From an uncultured Streptococcus sp. (lineage in GTDB: Bacteria > Bacillota > Bacilli > Lactobacillales > Streptococcaceae), in the NCBI GenBank assembly GCA_905373305.1, contig CAJPSM010000001.1, forward strand, positions 1-64,000: a stretch of DNA of 64,000 nucleotides, given 5' to 3'. Positions 55,451-64,000 of this stretch are shown in pieces. The notes beneath the pieces were generated by a model. It searched no databases and was not told the DNA's origin. It saw only the letters and a program-made list of their open reading frames with translations. The stretch's first letter is position 1, and the number at the start of each line of letters is the position of its first letter. Position numbers and translations under genes: made by a program.

Positions 55451-56869
55451 TTATAGCGCCATGCTGATATAATTAAGGATAAACAAGGCATCCAAAATCC
55501 AAATCATCACGTGAACATCCTTGGCTTGACCTTTGACAAGTTTTGTCAAGGTGTATGTCAAGAAGCCAACAGCAATCCCTTGTGTGATAGAGTAGCTGAA
55601 TCCCATGAAGATGGAGGTGAAGAAGGCAGGAACCGCTTCAGCCATATCATCCCAAGGAATATTTTTCAAGTTAGAAAGCATCATGATTCCGACAATGATT
55701 AAAATTGGTGCTGTTGCAGCTGTTGGAACAATCGCTAGAAGTGGGCTAAAGAAGCTAGATAGGGCAAAACAGATCGCAACAACTAGGGCTGTCAAACCAG
55801 TACGTCCACCAGCACCGATACCCGCCGCGGACTCAACATAGGTCGTAACGTTTGAAGTACCTGCAATGGCACCTACTGAAGTTGCCACCAAGTCTGAGTA
55901 AAGAGCCTTGTCCAATTTAGCGGACTCATGGTTTTCCCCACTTGTCGCAACGATACCAACTTTTTCACCAGTACCGATAAGAGTACCAATTGTGTCAAAA
56001 ATATCCGTTAGTGAGAAGGCAAGAATAGCCATCAAGGTTTCTGGTAAACGTGAAGTGTTTGATATCAAAGATCCTAAACCTTCTGAACCAAGAGCAGCAC
56101 CAAACAAAGTTCCTAGATCATTAACCGCTGATGAAAGGTTGTTGCTAGCAAAGTCAATCCCTGACAATTTCACAACACCAACAGCGATGGCAAGAACAGT
56201 CGTTGTAAGGATAGAAAGAATGATTCCACCTTTAATTCCTTTAACAACAAAGAAGATAGTAATAGCCAGACCTGCAAGAGCCACCAATACTGCTGGAGTA
56301 TTGAAGTCTACCAATCCTGGAACAGCTGCTGAGTTTGCAGTAAGTGCAGCTTGAGCCTTATCTGCTCCTTCACCTGCTACAGTATAAGTACCTGGATCAA
56401 TCGAGAATTTCAAGAGACCAGCATTCTTAATCCCTACATAGGCAAGGAAAACACCAATACCAGCTGAAATGGCAGAACGAAGTGTTGTAGGAATAGATTC
56501 TATGATCATTTTACGAACATTTGTCAAGGTAATAATCAGTGAAATAATTCCACAAATGAAGACCATACCAAGAGCTTCTTTCCAAGTATAGCCCATCCCA
56601 AATACAACTGTAAAGGTAAAGAAGGCGTTCAATCCCATACCTGGTGCTTGTGCATACGGCAAATTAGCATAAAAAGCCATCATCAAGGTACCGACTACAG
56701 AACCGATAATCGTTGCCAAGAATACACCTTGTACAGGCATGCCAGTCTGTGAAAGCATTTGTGGGTTTACAAAGAGAATATAGCTCATTGCAAAGAAAGT
56801 TGTTAAACCAGCAAGCACCTCTGTACGGACATCTGTCCCGTGCTCTTTTAGTTTAAATAGTTTGTCCAT
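55451..56869 (-). CDS. NCS2 family purine/xanthine permease
   Basis: 472 aa from the ATG at 56869 (MDKLFKLKEHG), which has GGAGAT upstream. About 13 hydrophobic segments with the AzgA-subfamily landmarks TFFAMSYILFVNPQ, QAPGMGLNAFF and TSNVTTYVESAAGIG. Likely substrate is hypoxanthine, guanine or adenine. Promoter and a PurBox-like core are seen just upstream. Confidence 0.88.
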   Translation of the reverse strand: MDKLFKLKEHGTDVRTEVLAGLTTFFAMSYILFVNPQMLSQTGMPVQGVFLATIIGSVVGTLMMAFYANLPYAQAPGMGLNAFFTFTVVFGMGYTWKEALGMVFICGIISLIITLTNVRKMIIESIPTTLRSAISAGIGVFLAYVGIKNAGLLKFSIDPGTYTVAGEGADKAQAALTANSAAVPGLVDFNTPAVLVALAGLAITIFFVVKGIKGGIILSILTTTVLAIAVGVVKLSGIDFASNNLSSAVNDLGTLFGAALGSEGLGSLISNTSRLPETLMAILAFSLTDIFDTIGTLIGTGEKVGIVATSGENHESAKLDKALYSDLVATSVGAIAGTSNVTTYVESAAGIGAGGRTGLTALVVAICFALSSFFSPLLAIVPTAATAPILIIVGIMMLSNLKNIPWDDMAEAVPAFFTSIFMGFSYSITQGIAVGFLTYTLTKLVKGQAKDVHVMIWILDALFILNYISMAL

Positions 56870-56888
56870 TATAAATCTCCTTTTGTTT

Positions 56889-56935
56889 TTTACGAACAAT
56901 ATGAGTATTATAACATTTATTATTCACCTTTTCAA
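56889..56935 (-). promoter_or_regulatory. Promoter of the purine permease with PurBox-like core
   Basis: -35 TTGAAA (56930-56935), 17-base spacer, -10 TATAAT (56907-56912) on the reverse strand. TTTTACGAACAAT (about 56889-56900, + orientation) carries the PurBox core CGAAC and lies at the predicted transcription start. Only one good box is seen. Confidence 0.5.
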
Positions 56936-57011
56936 TATGTTTGTTTGATTTATTTAACAAAATGAAATGTTTATTTTTTGTTTTGAGTCTGTTTTTCTTC
57001 TTTCTTTTTGA

Positions 57012-57017
57012 TATAAT
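57012..57017 (+). promoter_or_regulatory. Extended -10 promoter of the HAD phosphatase gene
   Basis: TGATATAAT with no good -35; 38 bases before the ATG, which has AGGAAGG upstream. Confidence 0.5.
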
Positions 57018-57055
57018 AGTAGACATCTTATCTGGAATCTACTAGGAAGGTTTAT

Positions 57056-57868
57056 ATGACTAAAAAAATTATCGCAGTCGATTTGGACGGAACCCTGCTC
57101 AATGGTGAAAGTAAGCTCTCCGATTTTACCAAAAAGACAATCAAAAAAATTACTGAAAAGGGACACCATGTTGTCATCACGACAGGTCGTCCTTATCGTA
57201 TGGCAAAAGAATTTTATCAGGAACTAGAGCTGCACACACCTATGATCAACTTCAACGGTTCCCTTACTCATCTACCAGGACAGACTTGGGAGCATGAAAA
57301 GTGCCTGACCTTAGATAAAAAATACCTCTTGGATATGGTCAAACGCAAAGAGGATATCCAAGCTGACTTCATTGCAGGAGAATACCGCAAGAAATTTTAT
57401 ATCACGGCTCCTAATGAAGAAATTGCCAATCCCAAACTATTTGGTGTAGAAAATTTCCAACCAGAAAATCAATTCAAATCCGAATTGGTAACCAAGGACC
57501 CTAACTGTATCCTTTTGCAAACAAGAGTCGATGATAAATACGCGCTAGCAGATGAGATGAATCGTTTTTACCAACACCAACTATCCATCAATACCTGGGG
57601 AGGCCCCCTCAACATTCTCGAGTGTACTCCTAAGGGGGTCAACAAGGCTTTTGCTTTAGAGTACTTACTCAATGTTATGAACCGAGACAGACAAGATTTG
57701 ATTGCCTTTGGAGATGAACATAATGACACCGAAATGCTGGCTTTTGCAGGCAAGGGTTATGCTATGAAAAATGCCAATCCCGATTTGCTACCGTATGCTG
57801 ATGAGCAACTCTCTCTGACAAATGATGAAGATGGTGTTGCCCATACCCTACAAGATTTATTCCTATAA
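57056..57868 (+). CDS. Cof-type HAD-IIB family phosphatase
   Basis: 270 aa with all HAD motifs: AVDLDGTLL (nucleophile Asp), ITTGRP, Lys in KGVNKAFAL, and FGDEHNDTEML. The IIB cap lies between about 85 and 190. The family dephosphorylates sugar phosphates, FMN or PLP; the substrate here is not known. It lies divergent from the purine permease. Confidence 0.9.
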   Translation: MTKKIIAVDLDGTLLNGESKLSDFTKKTIKKITEKGHHVVITTGRPYRMAKEFYQELELHTPMINFNGSLTHLPGQTWEHEKCLTLDKKYLLDMVKRKEDIQADFIAGEYRKKFYITAPNEEIANPKLFGVENFQPENQFKSELVTKDPNCILLQTRVDDKYALADEMNRFYQHQLSINTWGGPLNILECTPKGVNKAFALEYLLNVMNRDRQDLIAFGDEHNDTEMLAFAGKGYAMKNANPDLLPYADEQLSLTNDEDGVAHTLQDLFL

Positions 57869-57873
57869 CACTC

Positions 57874-57902
57874 AAAAAGTTAGCTTGTGCTAACTTTTTA
57901 AT
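57874..57902 (+). terminator. Terminator of the HAD phosphatase gene
   Basis: AAAAAGTTAGC, TTGT, GCTAACTTTTT. Confidence 0.9.
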
Positions 57903-57978
57903 TTTCACAAATTTTCAATTCATCGGCCTATTTTCATTTTTTTATATTAAATTACTTCCTTATCTTTTTATACATTCC

Positions 57979-58009
57979 TACAAAAATGTTTATATATTAA
58001 CATTTTGTA
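57979..58009. promoter_or_regulatory. Dyad operator candidate upstream of manLMN
   Basis: TACAAAAATGTT (57979-57990) and AACATTTTGTA (57999-58009) form an inverted repeat around an AT core, 44 bases upstream of the -35. The bound regulator is unknown. Confidence 0.4.
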
Positions 58010-58021
58010 AGCGAATTTTCA
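58005..58021. promoter_or_regulatory. Possible upstream cre site of manLMN
   Basis: TTGTAAGCGAATTTTCA keeps the cre half TGTAAGCG and the terminal TTTTCA with one extra base between. Confidence 0.35.
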
Positions 58022-58052
58022 TCGAAAACCAATACATATTTATAAGAAATGG

Positions 58053-58081
58053 TTGCTTTTTGTTTGAAAACGGTTTATACT
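58053..58081 (+). promoter_or_regulatory. manLMN promoter with internal cre site
   Basis: -35 TTGCTT (58053-58058), 17-base spacer, -10 TATACT (58076-58081). TTGAAAACGGTTTATA (58064-58079) is a cre-like sequence between the two hexamers, so CcpA binding would block the promoter. Confidence 0.6.
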
Positions 58082-58108
58082 TAAAGTTAGGCTTAAAGTT
58101 TTCTTAAA
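58080..58108 (+). promoter_or_regulatory. CiaR-type direct repeat at the manLMN transcription start
   Basis: CTTAAA (58092-58097), five bases, CTTAAA (58103-58108). This is the reverse complement of the CiaR box TTTAAG-N5-TTTAAG with an exact spacer. A third CTTAAA is at 58080-58085. The site lies at or just after the predicted start, a repressing position. CiaR control of man genes agrees with my memory of the pneumococcal regulon. Confidence 0.6.
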
Positions 58109-58144
58109 CATACAGTCAAACATTTTAAAGGAGGAATGACAATA

Positions 58145-59134
58145 ATGAGTATCGGAATCATTATTGCGAGCCACGGCGAATTTGCTGCGGGTATTCATCA
58201 GTCAGGATCTATGATCTTTGGTGAACAAGAAAAGGTTCAAGTTGTAACCTTTATGCCAAATGAAGGTCCAGATGACCTTTACGCTAAATTCAACAACGCT
58301 GTGGCTGCATTTGACGCAGAAGATGAGGTTCTAGTATTGGCTGACCTTTGGAGTGGATCTCCATTCAACCAAGCTAGCCGCGTGATGGGAGAAAATCCTG
58401 AGCGTAAGTTTGCCATCATCACAGGGCTTAACTTGCCGATGTTGATCCAAGCCTACACTGAGCGCCTTATGGATGCTACTGCAGGTGTGGATAAAGTCGC
58501 TGCGAACATCATTAAAGAAGCCAAGGATGGCATCAAGGCTCTTCCAGAAGAGCTTAACCCAGTTGAGGAAGGGGCTAGTGCTGCGGCTGCTCCAGTTGCC
58601 CAAGCTGCGATCCCAGAAGGAACAGTTATCGGAGACGGTAAATTGAAAATCAATCTTGCCCGTCTTGACACACGTCTTCTTCACGGACAAGTCGCAACTG
58701 CTTGGACTCCAGATTCAAAAGCAGATCGTATCATCGTTGCTTCAGACAATGTTGCAAATGATGAGTTGCGTAAAGAATTGATCAAACAAGCAGCTCCTAA
58801 CGGAGTAAAAGCCAACGTTGTACCAATCAAAAAATTGATTGAGGTTGCAAAAGATCCTCGTTTTGGTAACACACATGCTCTTATCTTGTTTGAAACACCT
58901 CAAGATGCCCTTCGTGCCATCGAAGGTGGCGTGCCAATCAAGACCCTTAACGTTGGTTCTATGGCTCACTCAACAGGTAAAACAATGATTAACAACGTTT
59001 TGTCTATGGATAAAGAAGACGTTGCAACCTTTGAAAAAATGCGTGACCTCGGTGTTGAATTTGATGTACGTAAAGTACCAAACGACACGAAAAAAGATTT
59101 GTTTGACTTGATTAACAAAGCGAACGTTCAATAA
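58145..59134 (+). CDS. manL: PTS mannose/glucose transporter EIIAB subunit
   Basis: 329 aa fusion of IIA (residues about 1-130, active His in [12 protein letters not shown]) and IIB (about 160-329, active His in [14 protein letters not shown]) joined by an Ala-rich linker. It relays phosphate from HPr to incoming glucose, mannose or amino sugars. The start at 58145 is 10 bases after GGAGG; the ATG at 58136 touches the SD and is not favoured. Confidence 0.97.
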   Translation: MSIGIIIASHGEFAAGIHQSGSMIFGEQEKVQVVTFMPNEGPDDLYAKFNNAVAAFDAEDEVLVLADLWSGSPFNQASRVMGENPERKFAIITGLNLPMLIQAYTERLMDATAGVDKVAANIIKEAKDGIKALPEELNPVEEGASAAAAPVAQAAIPEGTVIGDGKLKINLARLDTRLLHGQVATAWTPDSKADRIIVASDNVANDELRKELIKQAAPNGVKANVVPIKKLIEVAKDPRFGNTHALILFETPQDALRAIEGGVPIKTLNVGSMAHSTGKTMINNVLSMDKEDVATFEKMRDLGVEFDVRKVPNDTKKDLFDLINKANVQ

Positions 59135-59211
59135 TTAGAATCTTCTTCTCTCGAACTCTTGGAAGAAAGATTTTACACTTTATTATAATTAAATAGAAAA
59201 GGAATAAAACC

Positions 59212-60024
59212 ATGTCAGATATTTCAATCATTTCTGCTATCTTGGTTGTAGTTGTTGCCTTCCTTGCAGGTCTTGAAGGTATCCTCGACCAATTCCAATT
59301 CCATCAACCAATCGTCGCATGTACCCTTATCGGACTTGCAACTGGTAACCTCGAAGCAGGTGTTATGCTTGGTGGATCTCTTCAAATGATCGCTCTTGGT
59401 TGGGCAAACATCGGAGCTGCCGTAGCTCCTGACGCTGCTCTTGCATCTGTTGCCGCAGCAATCATCTTGATCAAAGGTGGTAACTTTACTACTGAAGGTA
59501 TCGCCGTTGCAACAGCAACAGCTATCCCTCTTGCCGTAGCTGGACTTTTCTTGACTATGATTGTTCGTACAATCTCAGTTGGTTTGGTTCACACTGCAGA
59601 TGCTGCCGCTAAAGAAGGAAATATTGCAGCTGTTGAACGTGCTCACTTTATCGCACTTCTTCTTCAAGGTCTTCGTATTGCAATCCCTGCAGCCTTCCTT
59701 ATCGCTATCCCAGCTTCTGCCGTTCAAGATGCTCTTAAATTGATGCCAGAATGGTTGAATGGTGGTATGGCTGTTGGTGGTGCTATGGTCGTTGCCGTTG
59801 GTTACGCTATGGTTATCAACATGATGGCAACTCGTGAAGTATGGCCATTCTTCGCTATCGGTTTCGCTCTTGCAGCAATTTCTCAATTGACTTTGATTGC
59901 CCTTGGTGTCATCGGTGTTGCCCTTGCCTTCATCTACCTTAACCTTACAAAACAAGGTGGAAACGGTGGCGGTGGAGCTGCGACTTCTAACGACCCAATC
60001 GGTGATATCCTAGAAGACTACTAG
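59212..60024 (+). CDS. manM: PTS mannose/glucose transporter EIIC subunit
   Basis: 270 aa membrane subunit with several hydrophobic segments and the IIC-Man pattern GLATGNLEAGVMLGGSLQMI. Forms the sugar channel with ManN. In the ManXYZ family these two chains are also receptors for some class II bacteriocins. Codon use is strongly biased, as for a highly expressed gene. Confidence 0.97.
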   Translation: MSDISIISAILVVVVAFLAGLEGILDQFQFHQPIVACTLIGLATGNLEAGVMLGGSLQMIALGWANIGAAVAPDAALASVAAAIILIKGGNFTTEGIAVATATAIPLAVAGLFLTMIVRTISVGLVHTADAAAKEGNIAAVERAHFIALLLQGLRIAIPAAFLIAIPASAVQDALKLMPEWLNGGMAVGGAMVVAVGYAMVINMMATREVWPFFAIGFALAAISQLTLIALGVIGVALAFIYLNLTKQGGNGGGGAATSNDPIGDILEDY

Positions 60025-60038
60025 AAAGGGGAACAATC

Positions 60039-60950
60039 ATGGCTGAAAAAATTCAATTATCAAAATCAGATCGTCAAAAAGTTTGGTGGCGTTCACAATT
60101 CCTTCAAGGTTCTTGGAACTACGAACGTATGCAAAACTTGGGTTGGGCTTACTCTTTGATCCCAGCTATCAAAAAATTGTACACTAAAAAAGAAGACCAA
60201 GCGGCTGCTCTTGAGCGTCACCTTGAGTTCTTCAACACTCACCCATACGTAGCTGCTCCAATCATGGGGGTTACTCTTGCACTTGAAGAAGAGCGCGCTA
60301 ACGGTGTTGAAATCGACGACGCGGCTATCCAAGGGGTTAAGATCGGTATGATGGGACCTCTTGCTGGTATCGGTGACCCAGTATTCTGGTTTACAGTTCG
60401 TCCTATCCTTGGAGCTCTTGGTGCATCACTTGCTGCATCTGGTAATCTTGTTGGTCCCCTTCTCTTCTTCTTCGGATGGAATGCTATCCGTATGGCCTTC
60501 CTATGGTACACACAAGAGTTCGGTTACAAAGCTGGATCTGAAATCACTAAAGACATGTCTGGTGGTATCTTGAAAGACATCACTAAAGGAGCATCTATCC
60601 TTGGTATGTTCATCCTTGCCGTTCTTGTACAACGTTGGGTGTCGATTAACTTTACTGTTAACCTTCCAGGTAAACAATTGGCTGAAGGTGCCTACATCAA
60701 CTTCCCAGAAGGACCTGTATCAGGTGCTGAATTGAAAGGTATCCTTGGTCAAGCACTTGGTGGATTGAGCTTAGACAAGATTCAACCACAAACTCTCCAA
60801 GGCCAGTTGAACTCATTAATCCCAGGATTGATGGGACTTCTCCTTACTTTCCTCTGCATGTGGTTGCTTAAGAAAAAAGTATCACCAATCGCAATCATCC
60901 TTGCACTCTTTGCTGTAGGTATTGCAGCTCGTTTCTTCGGTATCATGTAA
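60039..60950 (+). CDS. manN: PTS mannose/glucose transporter EIID subunit
   Basis: 303 aa. IID-Man landmarks: FLQGSWNYERMQNLGW at the start, FNTHPYVAAPIMG and MGPLAGIGDPVFW. Mostly one or two C-terminal membrane helices plus a core inserted beside ManM. It follows manM by 14 bases with SD AAAGGGG. Confidence 0.97.
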   Translation: MAEKIQLSKSDRQKVWWRSQFLQGSWNYERMQNLGWAYSLIPAIKKLYTKKEDQAAALERHLEFFNTHPYVAAPIMGVTLALEEERANGVEIDDAAIQGVKIGMMGPLAGIGDPVFWFTVRPILGALGASLAASGNLVGPLLFFFGWNAIRMAFLWYTQEFGYKAGSEITKDMSGGILKDITKGASILGMFILAVLVQRWVSINFTVNLPGKQLAEGAYINFPEGPVSGAELKGILGQALGGLSLDKIQPQTLQGQLNSLIPGLMGLLLTFLCMWLLKKKVSPIAIILALFAVGIAARFFGIM

Positions 60951-60974
60951 TCCAAGGGATTGAAGATATATATA

Positions 60975-61008
60975 AAAAAGAATCAGGATTACATCCTGAT
61001 TCTTTTTG
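60975..61008 (+). terminator. Bidirectional terminator between manN and the P-type ATPase gene
   Basis: AAGAATCAGGA, TTACA, TCCTGATTCTT followed by TTTG; A-rich on the other side so it works for both convergent genes. Confidence 0.9.
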
Positions 61009-61012
61009 CGTG

Positions 61013-63241
61013 TCAACTTTTTCTTCTAGTCAGATAATGCAAGCCCCCAATCACTACTGTTAGGATGGCAACATAGAGCACTTGAGCGGTTTCTAAAGGT
61101 ACAAAAGCTCCTTGCAGGATAAAGGTATTGACAAGCACACCTACTAGGGCTGCAAGGCTCAAAAACGCGAGCAAGACTAGTTTGTATCGATTAAAAGGCA
61201 GGCTGACCTTGGCAACCAGACACAGGCCATTGACCAAAGCAAGGAGGAAGCAAATAAATTTGACCTGACCTGGGACAGTGATAAAGAAATTGGTCAAAAG
61301 AACACTAGCAACCAGAATACCTCCACCAATCGCAGCATTGGTCAAGATATCTCTCATAAAATGTGTGCTGACCTTTTCTTTATTGGACTCAAAAGTTAGG
61401 AAGAAGGATGGAATCCCAATCGTAATGGCTGAAATGATTGTAAACTGAATGGGGATAAAGGCAAATTCCAAACCAAATATCACACTTAGAATCGCAAATA
61501 CAATGGAAAAGAAAGTCTTTGTTAGAAAGAGGGAGGCTACTTTTTGGATGTTATTGATAACCCGGCGACCTTCCATCAAGATATCATAAAATACTGCAAA
61601 ATTATCAGTGAGAAAGACGATGTTGGAGACGCTTTTGGCTGCACTCGTGGCACCATTCATAGCGAAACTGATATCTGCTTTCTTGAGAGCTAGAACATCA
61701 TTGACTCCATCACCGCTCATAGCAACTGTTTTACCAGCATTTTGCAAAACGGTCACCATCTTTTCTTTCTGCTCAGGAGTCACGCGTCCAAAGATATCGT
61801 GTTCCAAGACCACTCTTTCAAAGTCCTCATCACTCACCTTGGTCATATCAATTGCTCGCGCTGATTCTTTAAATCCTGCTTTACGAGCCACCCCATATAC
61901 AGCCACATGATTATCCCCACTGATAATCTTCACTTCAACACCTTGTGACTCGAAATAATCAAAGGTTTCCTTGGTATTATCCTTGATCTCATCTGACAGA
62001 ACGACATGCCCTAATAGTTCCATATTGGCTGGGCTCGTAATCTGGTCCTTGCTATGGGCAAGCGATAAGATTCGAAAACCTTGCTGTTTTAGATGTTCAT
62101 AGTAAGGATCCATCGCTTGGGTAAAGCCTAGAAACTCATAAGCCCCGAAGAAATAGGTCCCGCCCTCTTTTACTTGGACAAAGGAATACTTGTTTTTACT
62201 TGAATAGGCACCAACTTCTTGGACTTCCCACTTTTTCTCACAGGTTAAGTAAGTCTTCAGAGCTCGTGAAGTTGCATTTTCATCCTCAAAATAAGCTAGA
62301 TAAGAGGACAGTTTCTCTGCTAACTTCTCATCCATTTCTTGGACCTTCATATTACCAGTCGTGATGGTTCCTGTCTTATCAAAACAAAGAACATCTACAC
62401 GCGCCAAGGTCTCCACACAGTATAGTTCCTGCACCAGAACCTTCTTTTTAGCCAGCTTCATGGCCGCTACCGCTAGGGAGACGCTAACTAGGAGAATCAA
62501 TCCCTCTGGAATCATGCCGACCAAGGCACCAGAACTTCCCAAGACAATCTCAACATAAGTCCGCCCTAGACTAAAGCCTCTGACATAGAGCAGAATGGCA
62601 ACTGGCACCAGCAAGATGGAGACGATTTTTAAAATCTTATCCATATAATCGCGCAGTTGAGAGGGGTATTTTTTGAATTCCTTGCTGGATTTTGCAAGTT
62701 TATTGATATAGCTGTCAGGACCCACAGCCGTAGCATGGACTAGACAAGTACCGCTGACAACATTGCTTCCGCTCATCAGCTTGTCACCAACTGTTTTAAG
62801 GACAGAATCACTCTCACCCGTCAGCAAGGACTCGTCTACTTCGATCGTTCCTTCAAGCACTTCTGCATCTACAGGCACCTGATCTCCCAGATTGAGATGC
62901 AGATACTCGCCCAGAACGATGTCCTCCGGAGCAATCTCAATCGTTTGACCATCTCGATTGACTCTGTACTTACTTTTACCAAGCAAACTTAGCTTTTCCA
63001 AAGCATTTTTTGAACGTACTTCTTGGAAAATCCCGATGGCTGTATTGATAGCAATCACACCTAAAAAGAGCATATTTTCAAATCGCAAGGTTGTCGCTAC
63101 CAGAACTGCCAGAGCCAAGTTCATGGCATTAAAGAAGGTAAAGATATTTGAAACGACGATTTCCTTGGTTGTTTTATAAGGTTTAATGTCACTAATATTT
63201 CGTTGACGATCCTTGATGTCTTGACTGCTTAAATACTTCAT
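61013..63241 (-). CDS. P-type cation-translocating ATPase (CtpE-like)
   Basis: 742 aa from the ATG at 63241 (MKYLSSQDIKD), with GGAG 5 bases upstream. It has the actuator motif LLTGESD, the M4 motif PEGL, the phosphorylation site DKTGTIT and the hinge MSGDGVNDVLAL, with about ten membrane helices. It lacks heavy-metal CPC motifs. The sequence looks nearest to the CtpE group, implicated in Ca2+ transport; the true ion is not certain. Confidence 0.85.
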   Translation of the reverse strand: MKYLSSQDIKDRQRNISDIKPYKTTKEIVVSNIFTFFNAMNLALAVLVATTLRFENMLFLGVIAINTAIGIFQEVRSKNALEKLSLLGKSKYRVNRDGQTIEIAPEDIVLGEYLHLNLGDQVPVDAEVLEGTIEVDESLLTGESDSVLKTVGDKLMSGSNVVSGTCLVHATAVGPDSYINKLAKSSKEFKKYPSQLRDYMDKILKIVSILLVPVAILLYVRGFSLGRTYVEIVLGSSGALVGMIPEGLILLVSVSLAVAAMKLAKKKVLVQELYCVETLARVDVLCFDKTGTITTGNMKVQEMDEKLAEKLSSYLAYFEDENATSRALKTYLTCEKKWEVQEVGAYSSKNKYSFVQVKEGGTYFFGAYEFLGFTQAMDPYYEHLKQQGFRILSLAHSKDQITSPANMELLGHVVLSDEIKDNTKETFDYFESQGVEVKIISGDNHVAVYGVARKAGFKESARAIDMTKVSDEDFERVVLEHDIFGRVTPEQKEKMVTVLQNAGKTVAMSGDGVNDVLALKKADISFAMNGATSAAKSVSNIVFLTDNFAVFYDILMEGRRVINNIQKVASLFLTKTFFSIVFAILSVIFGLEFAFIPIQFTIISAITIGIPSFFLTFESNKEKVSTHFMRDILTNAAIGGGILVASVLLTNFFITVPGQVKFICFLLALVNGLCLVAKVSLPFNRYKLVLLAFLSLAALVGVLVNTFILQGAFVPLETAQVLYVAILTVVIGGLHYLTRRKS

Positions 63242-63404
63242 TTCTACTCCGATATCCTTTTGTACTGCTATAGTAACACATATCTTTTCCTCTGTCACTT
63301 AAAGACTCAAAATAAGAAGAACTCCATTGGCAAGCATCATCTATCGCTACTTTAAGAGAACTTAAAAAGAGGCTAGAATTCCCCTAACCTCTTTTCTCTA
63401 TGCT

Positions 63405-64000
63405 TTATTCTGCCAAGGCTCCCATTGGATCCCAAGGTGCGAGCACAATTGGTTCTGCTTCATAAGCAACTTGTTCATCTGCTGTTAGCAATTCTTTACG
63501 AACAACGATTTGGTAGGTGTATTCGTCCATCCAAGCGTCTGAGGCAACAAAGTAACCATCTGTACCGACCTTGTCTCCCCAAGAGTTTTCAACCTTCCAC
63601 TTGGTTGACTTGCCGTTTTCATCCAAGTCCACACCTGTCAAGACCATGGCGTGAGTCATCAAACTTTCGTTGTAGTCCAAACGTCCTGCTTTATCTTGTG
63701 TCAAATGAATATCCATACTAGATACAAAGTCATATACATCTGTCGCAAGAATCCCTGCTTTACGGTTGCTGAGTTGACCGACATCTGAACCAAACCAAAC
63801 AGTCTCTCCTGTTTGCATTTGGGCAATCGCCAATTCTTTCAAGCGCTCCATCGGTACGTTGATATAACGAACAGCACGGCTACCAACCACATTTCCCAAC
63901 ATCTCAACTGTGTAAGATTTACCGTAAGGCTTGTCAGCAGTTGGAGCATTGATAACAGAAACATAATCTTCTAGAGGAAGATTAACATATTTCTTGTAAA
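63405..64000 (-). CDS. pepC: Aminopeptidase C (bleomycin hydrolase family), C-terminal part
   Basis: The last 197 codons of a roughly 445-aa cytosolic cysteine peptidase; the start lies beyond the right edge. The catalytic His is in MTHAMVLTGVDL and the Asn in VENSWGDKVGTDGYF; the catalytic Cys is outside the window. The ending PMGALAE is the conserved C-terminal arm that reaches the active site. The reading frame is open to the end of the window, so the gene is partial only because of the window edge. Confidence 0.95.
   Translation of the reverse strand, partial: YKKYVNLPLEDYVSVINAPTADKPYGKSYTVEMLGNVVGSRAVRYINVPMERLKELAIAQMQTGETVWFGSDVGQLSNRKAGILATDVYDFVSSMDIHLTQDKAGRLDYNESLMTHAMVLTGVDLDENGKSTKWKVENSWGDKVGTDGYFVASDAWMDEYTYQIVVRKELLTADEQVAYEAEPIVLAPWDPMGALAE

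Overview
The window is chromosomal DNA of a mitis-group Streptococcus (S. pneumoniae / S. mitis / S. oralis relatives). Evidence read in the sequence: a complete amiACDEF oligopeptide permease locus, a murA-epuA-endA block whose EndA keeps the pneumococcal catalytic numbering (His160, Asn191, Glu205), a sulABCD-type folate operon, a pneumococcal BOX repeat, CcpA/cre, CodY, CiaR and PurR type sites, and moderate-to-low GC with AT-rich promoters. Most of it is conserved core genome. There is no prophage, insertion sequence, CRISPR array or integrative element. Species cannot be fixed from the sequence alone.

Layout. 0-2.5 kb: start of rplM with a structured leader, and a two-gene drug/Na+-type ABC exporter. 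2.7-7 kb: pheS-acetyltransferase-pheT behind a Phe T-box. 7-9.4 kb: a PAP2 phosphatase and riboflavin ECF transporter RibU under an FMN riboswitch interrupted by a BOX element, then trmL behind an attenuator-like leader. 9.5-12.5 kb: TrkA-TrkH potassium uptake. 12.5-19.1 kb: amiF-E-D-C and a frameshifted amiA, with a near-perfect CodY box at the promoter; then tRNA-Cys. 19.5-28.4 kb: a CNNM/CorC protein, endA-epuA-murA-DUF1146, sepM-coaD-rsmD, asnA, a Bax-inhibitor-like protein and a TrmH methyltransferase. 28.4-29.7 kb: acylphosphatase and yidC. 29.7-41 kb: a long leftward series (pflA, lysA, purR, cbf1/yhaM, rmuC, thiN, rpe, rsgA, rsmA, two unknown genes, rnmV, tatD). 41-49 kb: KimA-type K+ importer, rpmH, aminotransferase, a broken small membrane gene, a universal stress protein, a HAD-MazG fusion, asparaginase and ccpA. 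49-57 kb: DUF960, the folate operon with an unknown membrane gene at its end, a CPBP protease and a purine permease. 57-61 kb: a HAD phosphatase and the manLMN glucose/mannose PTS. 61-64 kb: a CtpE-like P-type ATPase and the C-terminal part of pepC.

Functional themes: nutrient sensing and uptake (Ami, ManLMN, RibU, purine permease) tied to the global regulators CcpA, CodY, CiaR and PurR; potassium homeostasis by two unrelated systems (TrkAH and KimA); and translation or RNA maturation (pheST, trmL, rsmD, rsmA, rnmV, TrmH, rplM, rpmH).

No obvious large new defence or secretion system is present. The most unusual points are: (1) the BOX repeat inside the FMN aptamer; (2) the single-base frameshift in amiA together with the CodY box; (3) a membrane DUF308-like protein with a putative permuted papain-like (DUF4105/Lnb-like) C-terminal domain in the folate operon; (4) an inserted unknown gene upstream of rsmA that left a duplicated, decayed copy of the rsmA start; (5) three genes whose extended -10 promoter lies 6-7 bases before the ATG, so their mRNAs should be leaderless; and (6) a promoter-leader-terminator unit ahead of trmL. 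All functional calls come from motifs and remembered families; no database search was run.
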